A DNA stretch of 64,000 bases, taken from Celoporthe dispersa (Eukaryota > Ascomycota > Sordariomycetes > Diaporthales > Cryphonectriaceae). This document shows positions 22,591 to 34,976 of this stretch, one piece after another; positions within the stretch are counted from its first letter, which is position 1; each line of letters starts with the position of its first letter. The stretch lies in contig WAID01000001.1 of the NCBI GenBank assembly GCA_016584495.1, forward strand, positions 806,001 through 870,000, in the 5' to 3' direction. The position numbers and the translations under genes were made by a program. The notes beneath the pieces are model-generated. The model saw only the letters and a program-made list of their open reading frames with translations. It did not search any database and was not told where the DNA came from.

Positions 22591-24223
22591 ATGGCGCGCG
22601 TCATCAGTCCCATGGTTGCCCTCGTGGCGGGCGCACAGCTGGCGTCTGCCGTCACATTCGCAGTGCCCACCAAGACGGGCACCAGCGGGTACGCATTTGC
22701 ATCGCTGGCACCAGCACCAGTTGGCATCTCGTGAGTACAGCCCTGCTATATTCTGTACTCCCAATTGAGTCCTCCTGCCTGTATACAACCTCGGTTCTGA
22801 TGCCTGGTGGTGGTCCAGCTTCGAGTTCTTCACCTTCCCCTCGTACTTCACCAACGTCACCGCCACCACACAATGCCTGGCCAACTGGGGAGGCCCTGAC
22901 CGGGACATGGCCCCCGATACGCATTGGCGGGACGACACAGGACAGGGCGCTGTATGATCCCACCACGTCGGCATATGTCGTCTACACCGTCGCCGCCTCC
23001 ACCGACGCCCCCGACAGCTTAACCTTTGGGTCCAGCTTCATGACCCTGGCCGGGGGGTACGACGGCAGCGTGGTGCTCGGCCTGGACCGTGGCAAGGACA
23101 ACATCACCAACACAATTGCTGCTGCCAAGGTTGCTGTCTCGGAGATGGACAACCTGCTGGCCATCGAGCTGGGGAACGAGCCCGAATGTGAGTGTGTGGA
23201 CCTGCAGCTGCTCTGCCCTGCTCCTTGCACACATACAAGTTTGTCCAACAGCTGAAGGCTGACCACGAGCTGTCTGTCCTGGTAGACTGGGCCTCAGACG
23301 ACCAGCCCATCGCGTCCGGGACGTGGACCCCAGCCACGGACGCCGCCTCGCAGGACAACTGGGATATCGAGGTGGGCAGCGCCATCAGCAGGACCGACAT
23401 CATCCAGGCGGGCAACTCGAACTCGGCACCGCCGACGTGGGGCGCAGCCGAGCTCATCGCGACGGAAAACGCCACGGTCAGGCAGTACGTCGCCACCTAC
23501 GCCCACCACAACTACCCCGGCGGCACGGTCGAGAGCCTCATGAGCCACTCGGACATCGTCAGCAACCTGGACCAGTTCCCGGACGACATAGCCGCGGCGG
23601 TGAGCGTGGGGAAACCCTACGTCCTGGGCGAGACCAACTCCGTCTCCGGAGGCGGCGCCGCCACCGTGTCCCCGACCTTTGGGGCCGCCCTCTGGACCAT
23701 GGACTACGTCGTCCGCGCCACCTATCTCAACATCACCCGCACCTACTTCCACCAGGGCACCATCGGCAACTGCTACTACTGCTTCTGGGGCCGCTACGAC
23801 ATGGGCGCCCCCTACTACGGCGCCACCGCCGCCACCGCCTTCCTCGCGGGCGGCTCGCACCTGACCGCCCTCGACGCAGGCAGCACCGACTACGCCGGCT
23901 ACGCCACCTTTGACGCCTCGGGCGCGCCGCTGCGCGTGCTGCTGTACAACTCGGACTACTATGACGGCTCGGGCACGCGGGGCAGCACGTCCTTCGTGCT
24001 CACGGGCCTGAGCGCCACCAGCGTCCAAGCCAAGAGGCTGACGGCGGCGAGCGCGCTGTCGAGGCAGGACGAGGGCGGGAACCCGTCCTGGGGCGGGCAG
24101 TACTACGCCAACGGGACGTGTGTGGTGGGCGGTACGGAGACGTTTGAGACGACAAGCGTGTCGGGCGGGCAGGCGACGTTTACGGTGGCCGCGAGCGAGG
24201 CGTTGGTGGTTTATCTGCAGTGA
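22591..24223 (+). CDS. Secreted glycoside hydrolase family 79 (beta-glucuronidase-like)
   Basis: Three exons, 22591-22730, 22819-23187 and 23286-24223, about 481 residues with an N-terminal signal peptide (MARVISPMVALVAGAQLASA). The GH79 fungal branch is recognised from SFEFFTFPSYFTN at the start of exon 2, WPPIRIGGTTQDRALYD, LLAIELGNEPE at the end of exon 2 (Glu167 the likely acid/base), and KPYVLGETNSVSG (Glu285 the likely nucleophile). The C-terminal beta domain has RVLLYNSDYYDGSGTR. The exon 2-3 junction gives NEPEYWAS and has a CTGAC branch site. G4 at 22887-22890 holds one base too many; with three G the text reads NWEALTGTWPP. Known relatives remove glucuronic acid or its 4-O-methyl form from arabinogalactan. 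The next gene downstream is a Zn2Cys6 regulator on the same strand. Confidence 0.9.
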
Positions 24224-24758
24224 TCTAGGACCGAAAAATATATTCAAGCGCTGTCTCGGTATTGATGACAGGTGCAAATAACAAGGACGGCTCCTGAGAC
24301 CTGTCGAGGTGGTCTACTAGCAGATGGATGTTTCTTGCAATTATAAAGCGACATCTATGGCTCCTTAATTCGTTACCTTGCTGAGATGTCGGAACAATTG
24401 AATTCAAATCAGGTCCTACGAAGAAGAGAAGAGAGAAGAAAGAAGAGAAAATAGAAAAGAAGAGTAAGGAAATCTATATAGACTTTCTTGAGAATTTTTT
24501 GTATAAATGAATAGCTAAGGACAATCTATGTAAATTCTAGTAATTACTAGGTAAGGCAAAGGGAAGGGATTTGGATCCCTCGACACATTGCTTACATTAC
24601 TTAGGCCCGCGCTGCAGAGAGAGCAACCGGGCCCAGTGCGACTCTGGTCAGATTATTACCGCCTCCGTCCATTACGTACCAACCCCTTTACGTCCTCTTA
24701 CCAGACCAAAACCAGCCGCCATCAAAAGCTGGGTGGCGGTTCGTCTCCCAAGCGAGTT
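24224..24758. other. Intergenic; purine-rich run
   Basis: Spacer of 0.5 kb between GH79 and the zinc-cluster gene. It has a long GA-rich run at about 24419-24472 followed by AT-rich DNA. No gene seen. Confidence 0.5.
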
Positions 24759-25919
24759 ATGTCTTGCCGACCCAGAAACCGGGCAGCCTGCGACCGCTGC
24801 CACTCTCAAAAGCTGCGGTGTCCCAAGCAACCCGGGAGCATCGTCTGCGCTCGCTGCCTCAAGGCCGGCACTCCATGCACCTACAGCCCGCCAGGCACAA
24901 GCGTGCTCCCCAGGGCTACCAGTGGCATCACCCTCGAGGAGGAGGCCGTGGGCGAGGCAGGCGAGGGAGGGTTGCCTCCGTTCGCCAGTGCTTTTGACTG
25001 GGGCACTGCGAGCAGTTTCGACTTTAACAGCTTCTTCCCGGCCGTGACGCCGCCGGGTGCGGCCCAGCAAGACCCAGCCTCCTTCCCGTACCCAGCAGCT
25101 GCATCCCTCCACCTACGACAGACCTTGGCACGACAGATGATGTGTCGCCTGACGAGAACGCCAGCACGGGGTCCACCTGCCTGCACAGGCTGACGGGGCT
25201 CCTCGCCGAGACAGAATCGCTCTCCGCCAGGCTGCCCGCCAGGCTGGGCCTGCACATCCCCAGCAACGAGATCCACGAGGCCGACCTGAAGAAGCTCGCC
25301 GACAAGATGGCCACCAGGTCCCTCCTGGAGGACTTTTTCGTCGTCGCCCAGCAGCTCGTCGACGTCTACCCAGCCGCCGTGGCCGCCTCCACGGCACCAG
25401 GCCCATGCGCCGCGGCCGCCTGCGCCCTGCCGGACTGCACGCACACGGTCGAGCTCCCCTCCGCCGTGCGCGAGGTCGAGCGGCACATCCGGCCCAGCAC
25501 CGCCGACATGGCGCTGGCCAGCCTCCTCTTTGCGTGCCACGCGCGCCTCCTGGACGTCCTCGACGGCATGTTCCAGCTCATGACCTCCGTGCGTCCGCAT
25601 CACCATCGCCAGCCGGCGCGAGCCGGACTTCGACGTGTCGGAGATGCGGGTGGGCTCGTTTGTGCCGCAGAGGACGGCGGCCGTGCTGATGCAGGTCGCG
25701 CTGGTGAAGCACCTGGTGGCCAGGCTGACGGACCGGCTTGGTGCCTTTGGCGGGCAGATCGCATCGGCGGCGGCCGGCGGCGGGCCCGCGCAGGAGAGCC
25801 TGGAGGGGAGTATCCTGAGGATGCAGCACGAGCTGCTGGCGGAGAGGCAGTCGAGGAACTCTGCGCAGGTGGGCCTCATGGAGGAGTTCCTGCTGAAGGT
25901 GGACTTCCTCGGGGACTGA
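24759..25919 (+). CDS. Zn(II)2Cys6 transcription factor, AflR-like architecture
   Basis: One exon, about 386 residues. The zinc cluster sits at the very N-terminus with Cys11, 14, 21, 30, 33 and 40 (CDRCHSQKLRC...CARCLKAGTPC), the form common in regulators of secondary-metabolite and sugar clusters. The Met at 24759 is chosen because the cluster begins ten residues later. The middle is Ala/Pro/Phe-rich; the C-terminal half (HRLTGLLAETESLSARL, then REVERHIRP, LASLLFACHARLLDVLDGMF, MRVGSFVP, HELLAERQSRNSAQ) resembles the AflR-type domain. Two frame breaks: one base missing at C3 25105-25107 and one extra near 25595, so the frame returns. It lies 0.5 kb downstream of GH79 on the same strand, a possible local target. 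Confidence 0.82.
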
Positions 25920-26998
25920 GTCTGTATGCCACCCAAAGCCTACCAGCCAGCCTGTCCTCTCGCTTACAATCCGTCCTGTCCTGACTAGCTCTGGTCATGC
26001 AGTCTCATCTCCTCCAGTGTTGAGTATAAACTCTTGACGACAAGACGTTGTGCATGTCCTGGATGCTGCCACCATTTTTTTTTTTCTTTTTGGCTCTGAA
26101 AACGTCCGGATGGGAGGTTCAGACAAGGTACTTCATAACGACTGCTGTCACACGACGAAGGTGCTGATACGTCTCCTTTCAGGTGATCGATGGTGTGCTG
26201 GCATCGAGGAGGAGGAGGAGGAGGTGGTGGTGGTGGTCTACACTCTTGTAGTGAAGTTTTATGGAATGTCGCGAGGGCTGGCCACAAGAGCATGAACGGC
26301 AGCACAACAAAGCAGCCTGCGGCCCTCACCCAAGATTCTACAGCCTAGCCTCTGAGCGTGGTCCGCAGCAGGCATGATTCACATTGTCCAAGCTGCTGGG
26401 TCAGGGACATCTAGATCGTATAGACTGCCCACATGGCCAGTAATAGAGCGACTCGGGCCAGAGAGTCGAGCAGCCACTCCTCGCAAGGTCTGCGCTGGTT
26501 CAGGAGCAGGTCTGAGGGAGACTGGTTCCTGGATGCCATCGAGGCGGGTGGTATAGCCCCTAACGGGTGCGAATCTAACGATATTCAGGCCTACAGGGTT
26601 CTAATTTAGCGGCGCTGTCCTGAAAGAGACCCCCCAAGCCCAGCCTCGCCCCCGGCTATTGTAGGGGAAATACTGTGTACCGTGACTCGACAATCCCTGC
26701 CACCTGGGCCCATGCCACTGCGGTGGACCTGCTGATTAGGCCCCAGCACTCAGGCTCGCCGACCTGCATGAAGCCGAGGGCTGCCGAGTGCGACGATGAT
26801 TCCTGAATGTTCCTGAGCATCCCACTTTCCCTCACGAACATGCTACAACGAAGAACAAAGACGGCGGCCTCCCCCTCTCCACTGACTGCTCCCTCCGCCT
26901 CTACGATCCTGTCCGTATGCCTCGGAGCGGCGGGCCCTTTCCTCACAATGCTAGCTTCCCTCCTGCATCCTGATGCGTCCTGATCTGGCGAAGCAGTG
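25920..26998. other. Intergenic, with GGA/GGT repeat
   Basis: About 1.1 kb holding the 3' flank of the zinc-cluster gene and the upstream region of the kinase gene. A trinucleotide repeat lies at 26206-26237. No coding signal otherwise. Confidence 0.5.
26206..26237. repeat. (GGA)n(GGT)n trinucleotide repeat
   Basis: About five GGA-type units followed by five GGT units. Confidence 0.85.
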
Positions 26999-29226
26999 AT
27001 GTCGATGATTCCATACAACTCGCGAGGTCGCGAGATCGTGCTGTACGTCCACCCTCGTCTCACGAGCTCTCTCATGATGCGACGGCCTGGTACTCCCAGG
27101 CGGGCACATCATCTCCTCCTGCTGTCCCTCTAGGGTTCTTACCTTGTGATTACTGACACCCTCTCTCCTCTCCGCCCCCCCAGGCGTCACCAAAATGCAG
27201 TCGTCGTCCGCGACCCGTCCTCGCGGCGCCTTCAGCTCGACCGCGCCCTGGCGGAATGTCCGGCGTGCCACCAGCCTCTGCGGCCCTCCTCTCCCGACAG
27301 GGCCTACGATGCCTCTTCCGACAGCGACTCCTACGTCAACCCGGAATACTTCCGCATGCTTCGCGGCAACGACTTCTTCCGGTCCGACCTTCCTCCCTCG
27401 AGCCCCATCCGCAGGCTAGTACAGCCCCTCCGCGATGATGACGATAGCCTGCCCGACGAGGTCCAGGACGCCGAGTTCGTGTCGAGCACGCCTGCCGTGC
27501 GGGACGGCGGGCGCATCAGGAGGACGGCGTTCCAGCCAGGCTACTTCAAGACCTTCTTCGTCGAGGAGAGCGAGCTCGGCAGGGGCGGCAAGGGCGTGGT
27601 GCTGCTCGTCAGACACGAGATCGACGGCTGTCACCTGGGATACTTTGCATGCAAGCGCGTCCCCGTGGGTGATGACCACGCCTGGCTGGAGAAGGTGCTC
27701 CTGGAGGTCGAGCTGCTCGCCAAGCTGTCGCACCCGAACCTAGTCTCGTACCGGCACGTCTGGCTGGAGGACGTCCAGCTCAGCCGGTTCGGCCCCCCGT
27801 CGCCTGTGCCTTCATCCTACAGCAGTACTGCAACGGAGGCGACCTGTGGAAGAAGGTTGTCGGCAGGCTCCCCGGCGAGGCCACCAAGGAGGAGCTCAAG
27901 GCGCAGATGCGGCGGCGGTCCAGGGGACAGGCGGAGAGGCCGGCCGACGTGTGGCTCGCCCGGTCGCAGCTCCAGCCCGAGGAGATCTACTCGTACTTCC
28001 GCGACATCACTGCCGGCCTGGCCTACCTGCACGCAGCGAACTACATCCACCGCGACCTGAAGCCGAGCAACTGCCTCCTGCACGAGGAGAGGGGCAAGGC
28101 CATCTGCCTCATCAGCGACTTTGGCGAGGTGCAGGCCGAGAATGTCGTGCGTAAGTCGACGGGGTCTACCGGCACGATCTCCTACTGCGCGCCAGAAGTC
28201 CTGCGGCAGGACACCACGGGCAGGTATGGCAACTTCACCACCAAGTCTGACATCTTCTCGCTCGGCATGATCCTCTACTTCATGTGCTTCGGGCGCCTCC
28301 CCTACCAGGCCGCAAACACCATCCACGAGGAGCTGGAAGACATCGACACGCTGCGGGCCGAGATTACGGACTGGAAGGGGTTCGAGGACGAGAGGCGGGA
28401 GCGGCCAGAGCTCCCCGACAGGCTCTACATGCTCCTGAAGCAGCTGCTGGCGCTCAACCCCGCGGACCGGCCCAGCGCGAACGAGGTTCTCGGCGCGCTT
28501 AAGAACGTGACAAACCTGGAGAACATGTCGAGGGCGTCGGGAACCCCGCTCAACATCCCAGGCCGCAGGATCCAGAGCCTGGACTCTCCTGCGCCGCCCA
28601 GCACGCCCGTGCCAGGTACGACTGCCTCTCTTCCCAGAGCTTGACCTGAGAGAACACACTCTGACCGCACCACAGAACCGACGAAACGCGCCACGGTACA
28701 GTCGGCATCTCAAGAAGATCTCGTGCCCTCGCGCAGGGAGGACGACTCACCCCAGCCGACGATCCGCAACAGCCTGCAGAAACTCCCGATGACGCCCTCC
28801 ACACCCCCCGCACCGGGCGGCCACGATATCACCGTCGCGGAGCCCAGAGGGCCCGTTCCGAGCCATGTCTCCCAGGCGCAGACACACCAGTCCCATCCGC
28901 CACGTAAACGGCGCCGCCGCCCCTCCTCTCCTTATGCCGCCTCCCACAACGTGGCTCGGCTCTGTGCAGTTGAGCTGGTACCACTTCATGCGCAGGATGA
29001 ACTGGCCGACATCCCCCGCCTTCCGCTTCCTGCTCTTCATCGTCAAGATGGGCTTGCTGGCCCGCGCCTGCTGGCCCGGCAGCTTCTTGGCCGTGGGGGC
29101 GGTCTGGTCGTCGCCGCGGCCGTCGATCTCTCCTGGAGCCTGGAGCTGTACAAGACCATCCTCCTGCTCCTGGGCCACCTCATCTTCATCTTTGTGTTTT
29201 CCCGGCAGGGCCAAGCTCTGTCATGA
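26999..29226 (+). CDS. IKS1: Iks1-family serine/threonine protein kinase with C-terminal membrane segments
   Basis: Three exons, 26999-27042, 27184-28615 and 28676-29226, about 675 residues. Exon 1 (MSMIPYNSRGREIVL) joins RHQNAVVVRD, the family N-terminus, followed by a CPACH pair. The kinase core runs over roughly 125-470: ELGRGGKGVVLLV (glycine loop), YFACKRV (Lys), YIHRDLKPSN, LISDFGEVQAEN and GTISYCAPEVL. The C-terminus has MPPPTTWLG and two hydrophobic segments (FRFLLFIVKMGLLAR and YKTILLLLGHLIFIFVF), as in Iks1 relatives, which sit on membranes. Three frame breaks: one C missing at C6 27793-27798 (restores GPPVACAFILQQYC), one extra base near 28900-28910, one G missing at G5 29095-29099. 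The yeast gene is linked to ion sensitivity; the precise role is unknown. Confidence 0.87.
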
Positions 29227-29923
29227 GCCTGGCAGCCACGGGGGGTGGGAATGGAATCCTGTCTTTGATGATCAGCCTTGATCATGCTACTTTGTGCCCG
29301 AGTTCCCGGGGCGATTCACGAATTTCGTAATACTAACGATCCAAATTCTTTTTCTTTTTCTTGTTTTTTCCTTCTTTTTTTCCCCCCTTTGGATTGGGGC
29401 AGAGGATGGACGGCTTGGCTTCTGAAAAGCGAGGGCGGTTCGTTGATAGCATCGCACATATACAAATGCGACCGCACCGGAAAAGGACGGTTGGATGGTA
29501 TGGTTCTCGAGCATTGGCGTTGAGCGGATTATTGATATAAAACCAACATTGGATTTCAAGAGAGAAAAAGCAATAATATTCGTTGTTCTTGTGTCATCAG
29601 AGTGACCACCCGCAAGCTCACTGAATACACTCGATCTCGGGGGTCCTCACACGCAACGTAAAGTAGATAACCATAATGCCATCGCAACATCAGGCCCAAA
29701 GCACAAAACGCCCACAAGTGAGATATTTTCCACAGAGGATATCTCAGATGAGATACAAGCCGTGCGGGACCTGAGAGAAACCTCTCGCCCTCCTCCCTTT
29801 TTCTTCGTACACCCCCCTGACAATAATAAGGGCACGGAGGCCCAGCAAGCAGATAACGACACAGCAGAGTAACATCCAACCAAGGGTAGCTTTTGCCGCT
29901 CGGCAAGCCGATCAACCAACCTG

Positions 29924-29947
29924 CCTCCTCCTCCTCCTCCTCCTCCC
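29924..29947. repeat. (TCC)n repeat
   Basis: Eight CCT/TCC units in a row. Confidence 0.85.
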
Positions 29948-30210
29948 CCTTTCCTCTCTCAGGTTGGATAAATAAACCATTACCTACAAAATTACTATCA
30001 CCCAATCACTACAGATCGCCTATCAGTCCCCTTCATACGCAGCCCTCCTGGGCATTCTAAGCCAACGGCAAGGGAGAGAAAGAGAGAGAATAAATAAATA
30101 AAAATAAAAATAAAAACAGAAACCTTGGACAGGGCCAAGGGAACGCCATGTTTAATTAGTGTCCTGGGCGCCGGTTATTTATCACGGCTGTAACTACTCT
30201 TACCACCATG

Positions 30211-30240
30211 TACTGCTACTGCTACTATTACTACTATTAT
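30211..30240. repeat. (TAC)n / (TAT)n imperfect trinucleotide repeat
   Basis: TACTGCTACTGCTACTATTA and similar units over 30 bases. Confidence 0.75.
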
Positions 30241-30805
30241 AGGACTATAATGAGGTAGTATACTGTCTGACTGTACTACGAACTAGTGCACCCCAACGCC
30301 CTACCCTGCGTGTCTCACTTCTCCCAGAGCCCATACACCGGTGAGATAGAATCAGTGGCCATTGTACTAAGAGCAGGCCAGCACTCTACTCTGGTACCGT
30401 CCATGAGGGGCAGCGGGGACCTAAACCTGCCCTGCCCGGCGCCTCTTGATCTACACAAAAGCTTGACGATAGGACGAGATAAGAACAAGGGCTTATCTCC
30501 TCCTCCTCCTCCGCCTTCTCCTCTTCTCGTGCGCATAAGTAATGTGCTTAGATATGCTTGTTTCCCCCCCCCCCTTTCTCTCTCTCTGTGTGTTCCTTAG
30601 GTGTGACTACTAATCTTCGGACCAGCCTCGGGAAGTTACTTTATGGAGAAGAATAAAGTCCGAATCTGATAATAATATATGCTTTGCCCCCACCCCCCTT
30701 CAACCTCAACCCCCTCGCAGACCACCATAGGTGGTAGGGTGAAGACTTTGTGACGTATCATCGCCCTTTCACTAGACGAAGAAGAGAAGGAAAGAAAAAA
30801 AAACG

Positions 30806-33080
30806 ATGGAATCCTCCGACGTGGTGGGAAAGAAGCCCTCCGCCTCGGCCCGTGGTGGCGACGAGGAGGCCCCGTTCCCAGAGAAGGGCACCGTCTCGGA
30901 ACTCCACGATCTTTCGGTCCTGGGGTACAAGCCTGAGCTGCAGCGGAACCGGTCGATGATCACCCTGCTGTTCCAGTCCCTGGCCATCGCAGCCGTGAGT
31001 CCTCGAACCGATCATGTGCCATGATCATCACATCCGGGACCTCCTCCCACTGCCTCCTCCTCCTCAACCGTCCTCTTCCGCTTAGAATCTCTCGTTCTGA
31101 CGCATGTATCACCGCTTAGATACCCTATGGCTTCGGAGGGCCCCTGATCAGTGCCATCTACGGCGGAGGCAAGTCATTCCTCCCCTCCCCTCCCCCCTTT
31201 CTTTCTTTCGTTTCCTTTCCTTTCTTACCAGCTAACCTTGTATTATCTCGGGCCGGGGGATTTTAAAAAAAATATAGGCGCCCTTCCCATGTTCCTAGGC
31301 TGGATCGTCGTCTGCATAGTCGATGAGTGCATAGCCCTCTCCCTGGGCGAGTTCGCCTCCCGCTACCCGACCTCCGCGGGTCCCTACTACTGGTCCTTCC
31401 AGCTCGCCAGCCCCCGCTACCGCACCGTGCTGTCCTTCATCACGGGTTGGACCTGGCTCATCGGCAACTGGACCATCACCCTGTCCGTCAACTTCGGCTT
31501 CGCCTCGCTCATCGCCGCCACCGTGGCGCTCTATCACCCGGACTGGGCCCCTTCGTCCTGGCAGGTGCTGCTCATCTTCTACGCCATCTGCCTGATTACT
31601 TTTGTTATTGTTGCGTATGGGAACAAGGTGCTGCCTATGGTGGATACCATCTGTGCTGCCTTTACGGCCATTAGCATCCTCATCACGCTCATCTGTCTGT
31701 CATCGAAGGCGGCTGTGGGGAGACACTCGGCTCGCGATACCTTGGTATGATTACACTGCCCCCAAAAAAAATAAAAAAGTCTTGACTGTCAAGATGTATC
31801 GCCCGCGGATGAGGAGGCTCGCCCGCTGACCAGGATTGGGAATCATCACAGGGCGCCTATGACACATCTCTCTCTGGCTGGGGAGGCTTCTCCTTCTTTA
31901 TTGGCATGCTGGTAGGTCCACTCCTAGCTTGGTTGCGTTCACCCCTGTGGCATCATCCCGAGTGCGTGCGACGTGTTCTGATACTTCAATCTTGATTAGC
32001 CCTCAGCATACACGTAAGTGAACTGGAGCAACCTTTATTAGCTCACACACCTTTGAGGAATCCTCTGACCCAGACCTCAGGTTCTCGGCCATCGGCATGA
32101 TCACCTCCATGGCTGAGGAGTGCGACAACCCGACGACCAAGCTGCCCAAGGCCATGTCCCTCTGTGTTCCCGTGGGAGGCATCGCAGGCCTCTTCTTCAT
32201 CATGTAAGCCTGGAGCCAACAACCCCGCCCACCTTTCCCTCTCCCCATTGAGGGGACCTTGAGAGGAGAACCAGGCCATACGCTGACCATGCCGAAACAA
32301 AACCTCCCCAGACCCATATGTGCCACCCTCCCTCCCCTGGAGGACATCCTCGAGGCACCCATAGCACAAGCCCTGCCCTACATCTTCGGCGTCGTGATGG
32401 ACTCGCCCGGCGGCGGCCTGGGCCTGACCTTCCTCGTGCTCATCATTACCCTCTTCTGCTCCATCTCCATCACCGTCGCTGCCTCCAGGTGCACGTGGGC
32501 CTTCGCCCGAGACAAGGCCATCCCGCTCGGCCACCTGTGGTCTCGGGTTGATACCCGCCACGGCACGCCCATCTGGGCGCTCGTGCTCACGACCGTCATC
32601 CAGCTGCTGCTGGGCCTGATCAACCTAGGCTCCTCGTCGGCCTTCCTCGCCTTCGTGAGCGTGGGCGTCATATCCCTGGCCGTGTCATACGGGATTCCCA
32701 TTGCCATCTCGTTGTTCCACCGGCGCAGGGACGTCAACGCGGCGAGGTGGACGATGGGAGGAGTCGTCGGCTGGATCGTCAACATAGTGGCCTTGTTGTG
32801 GATTGCCTTCGAGACGGTCTTGTTCTCGATGCCGACAGTGCTGCCGGTGACGGCTGCCAGCATGAACTATGCGATTGTGGTGTTCTTCGGCTTCATGGCC
32901 ATAAGCGCCCTCTGGTATGCGGTTTATGCTCGAAAGGGTAAGCAGCTCCTCATCTGTCCCTCCCACCAACCTCCTGCCTCACGCCCAGGCGCACATTTCG
33001 ATTTGGAAGCTGACACGAAGACACCGTATTTAGTCTACCAAGGGCCACCAGAGTCAGATGGGCTGGTAGTGGATCATTGA
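30806..33080 (+). CDS. APC-superfamily amino-acid / GABA-type permease
   Basis: Eight exons: 30806-30994, 31120-31168, 31278-31744, 31852-31911, 32000-32013, 32081-32203, 32312-32937, 32989-33080; 1620 nt, 539 residues, no frame break. About twelve membrane segments. Family marks: SELHDLSVLGYKPELQRN near the N-terminus, IPYGFGGPLISAIYGGG in segment 1-2, SLGEFASRYPTSAGPYYW, FITGWTWLIGNW, TSLSGWGGFSFFIGMLPSAYT, MAEECDNPTTKLPKAM and SRCTWAFARDKAIP. Intron 2 uses a GC donor (GGAG|GCAAGT), exon 5 is only 14 nt (PSAY), and the last intron is 51 nt and in frame, so its retention would add 17 residues. The closest known relatives are fungal GABA and choline permeases of the plasma membrane. Convergent with the MFS gene at 33249. 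Confidence 0.94.
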
Positions 33081-33248
33081 TATCCTGAACTGGGACGCCT
33101 ACACGGCACTGAGTGTACGATACCTAAAAAATGTAAGGCAGATAGACAGAACGGAAAGAGAAGAAAAGGAAAGGGAAAAAAGAAGGGGGGGAAAAAAGGG
33201 AGAGAGAGGGCGGGGGAGGAGAGTGATGCAGGCAACAAGATAATAATA

Positions 33249-34976
33249 TCAGGCTGCCCCCACATCCGCAGCGGCAGACGGTCCGGCTTCATCCTCATCT
33301 TCCAGGTCATCCATGTGCTCCCGCGCCCAGGGGCTCTTCTCCCGCAGGAGCCGCCCGTATCGGCTCAACACAAATGGTATCGGCACAAGAACCAGGGCAA
33401 GCCCGGCAAGCAGCGTGCCTGCCCACTCATAGCCCAGACTCGTGAAGAGGCTATGCGCGAACAGCGGGAAGCCTGCTCCGAACAGGTTGCGGATGAGACC
33501 GATGCCTGCCAGCGCCGAGGCCGAGTACTGCTTGTACGAATCCTCGGTGTAGGTGAAGGTCATCAGGATCAGAGAGTAGAAGCTCCATCCCCAGAGCGCC
33601 GAGGCGAGAACAGGCACGGCGGGGTGGATGCCGGGATCGGTCGTCCAGGCAAACCAAAGGAGGGACACCGGAAGAACTGCTCTGTGTCAGCCAGCCGGAA
33701 GGCTACTTTGCCGCCGCCGCCAAAAAAAAAAAATCAACAAGAGCCGACTTACGGACAGCTGCAATCTTTCCCATGGGCTCGACCCGGGCTTCAGGAACGT
33801 TCTTGCCACCAGACCGATGCACCACGCGCTGATAGTACCTCTCCTGCATGATATTGGTGACCGGGCCGAGGCTGATCCCAAGACAGAGGCCCAGGAAGCA
33901 CACACCGACCCCGATGGTGTGGAAGCCGTGTCCCTGGCCAAAGACGAGCGTGAACGCCGTGTTGAAGAGAAAGCTCAGCCCATACAGGTACCCGTTATAC
34001 AGAGCTGCAAACATGATGATGGCTTCGGTCCCCAGAAACCTGAACGGCCTAGACAGCGTGAGGCGGAACAGCTCCCCGACGCTCCGCTTTCGCAGGTGCT
34101 CCGGGATGTCGACTGCCCCGCCCTCGCTGCTCGACTTGCGCTCACGCTCGGCCCTCCTCTCTAGGATGATGCTGTGGCGTGTCTCTCCGCAGTAGAGCAG
34201 GGACAGTGCCATGATGGCCCAGAGGGTGCCGCAGATGGCCAGCAGCGCCCAGAAAACGTCCCTCCAGCCCTTGTAGTGGGCAACAAAGGACAGCAGGAAG
34301 AACCCACTGGGCGAGCCGCACGTTGCAGCCCACAGGTACAAGGACATAGCAGGGCCAGTATCGTGAGGGTGGTACAGATCAGCGATGGTACCTCCAAAGT
34401 TGGCGATCGTAACGGACGCAAAGTAGCCGGACAGCAGGCGGACGGGAAGGAAAACGGCAAGGTTGGGCGAGACGGCGGACACAGCCAGCAGACACAGATA
34501 GATGAAGTACGAGTAGATGTAGACGGGGCGCCGTCCGTAGTACTGGGGGCACACAACAAGGGGTCAGCACAGATGGCACCCGGGGCCGCGACTCTCCCCC
34601 CACAGCAACGAACCTCGGAGAGCGGCGCCAGGGTCATGGGCCCAAAAGCCAGGCCGAGCACGTACGAGGACAGGCCCAGCGTGCCCAAGCCGGCTGGCAG
34701 GCCAAAGTCGAGGGCGAACTTCCTGCTGGCGGGCGAGAAGCCCGACGCGCCCCAGCTCACAGACAGGTCGATCAGCAGGATGGGCCCGATCATGAGCCAT
34801 TTCTTCCACCGCGGCCAGTTCCGAGGGTCCTCTGCGTCGCCGGCAGAGAAGTGCACGATCTTGGCCTGGCCGGGAGCTACATCGCGAGCCGTGTTGCCGT
34901 CTTGGGCACCGTAGCTAGCTGGTCTGCTGGGGGGGCCGAGGAGAGGCTCCCGCGCTGGGTCTCCTCCGGCGGACAT
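33249..34976 (-). CDS. MFS transporter, DHA1 (Flu1/Tpo-like)
   Basis: Three exons, 34976-34614, 34542-33753 and 33679-33249; 1584 nt, 527 residues, no frame break. The N-terminus has DAEDPRNWPRWKKW, the signature ahead of segment 1 in the Flu1/Tpo-like group. SYVLGLAFGPMTLAPLSE leads through intron 1 into YYGRRPVYIYS (motif A). Then come RLLSGYFASVTIANFGGTIADLY, a long central loop with charged residues (about 270-320), VSLLWFAWTTDP and YTEDSYKQYSASALAGIGLIRNLFGAGFPLF. These are motif-rich proton antiporters of the plasma membrane exporting drugs or polyamines; the substrate is unknown. It ends 168 bases from the APC permease, tail to tail. Confidence 0.93.

Larger units (their letters stand above)
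29227..30805. other. Intergenic with simple repeats
   Basis: About 1.6 kb between the kinase and the permease. It holds TCC repeats (29924-29947), an AT-rich AAATA run (30090-30118), TAC/TAT repeats (30211-30240) and C-rich homopolymers. No gene seen; the last part is probably the permease promoter. Confidence 0.5.

Noticed and set aside
23294..24277. Minus-strand open frame of 327 codons
   Set aside because: Antisense to the GH79 third exon, Arg/Gly/Val-rich shadow.
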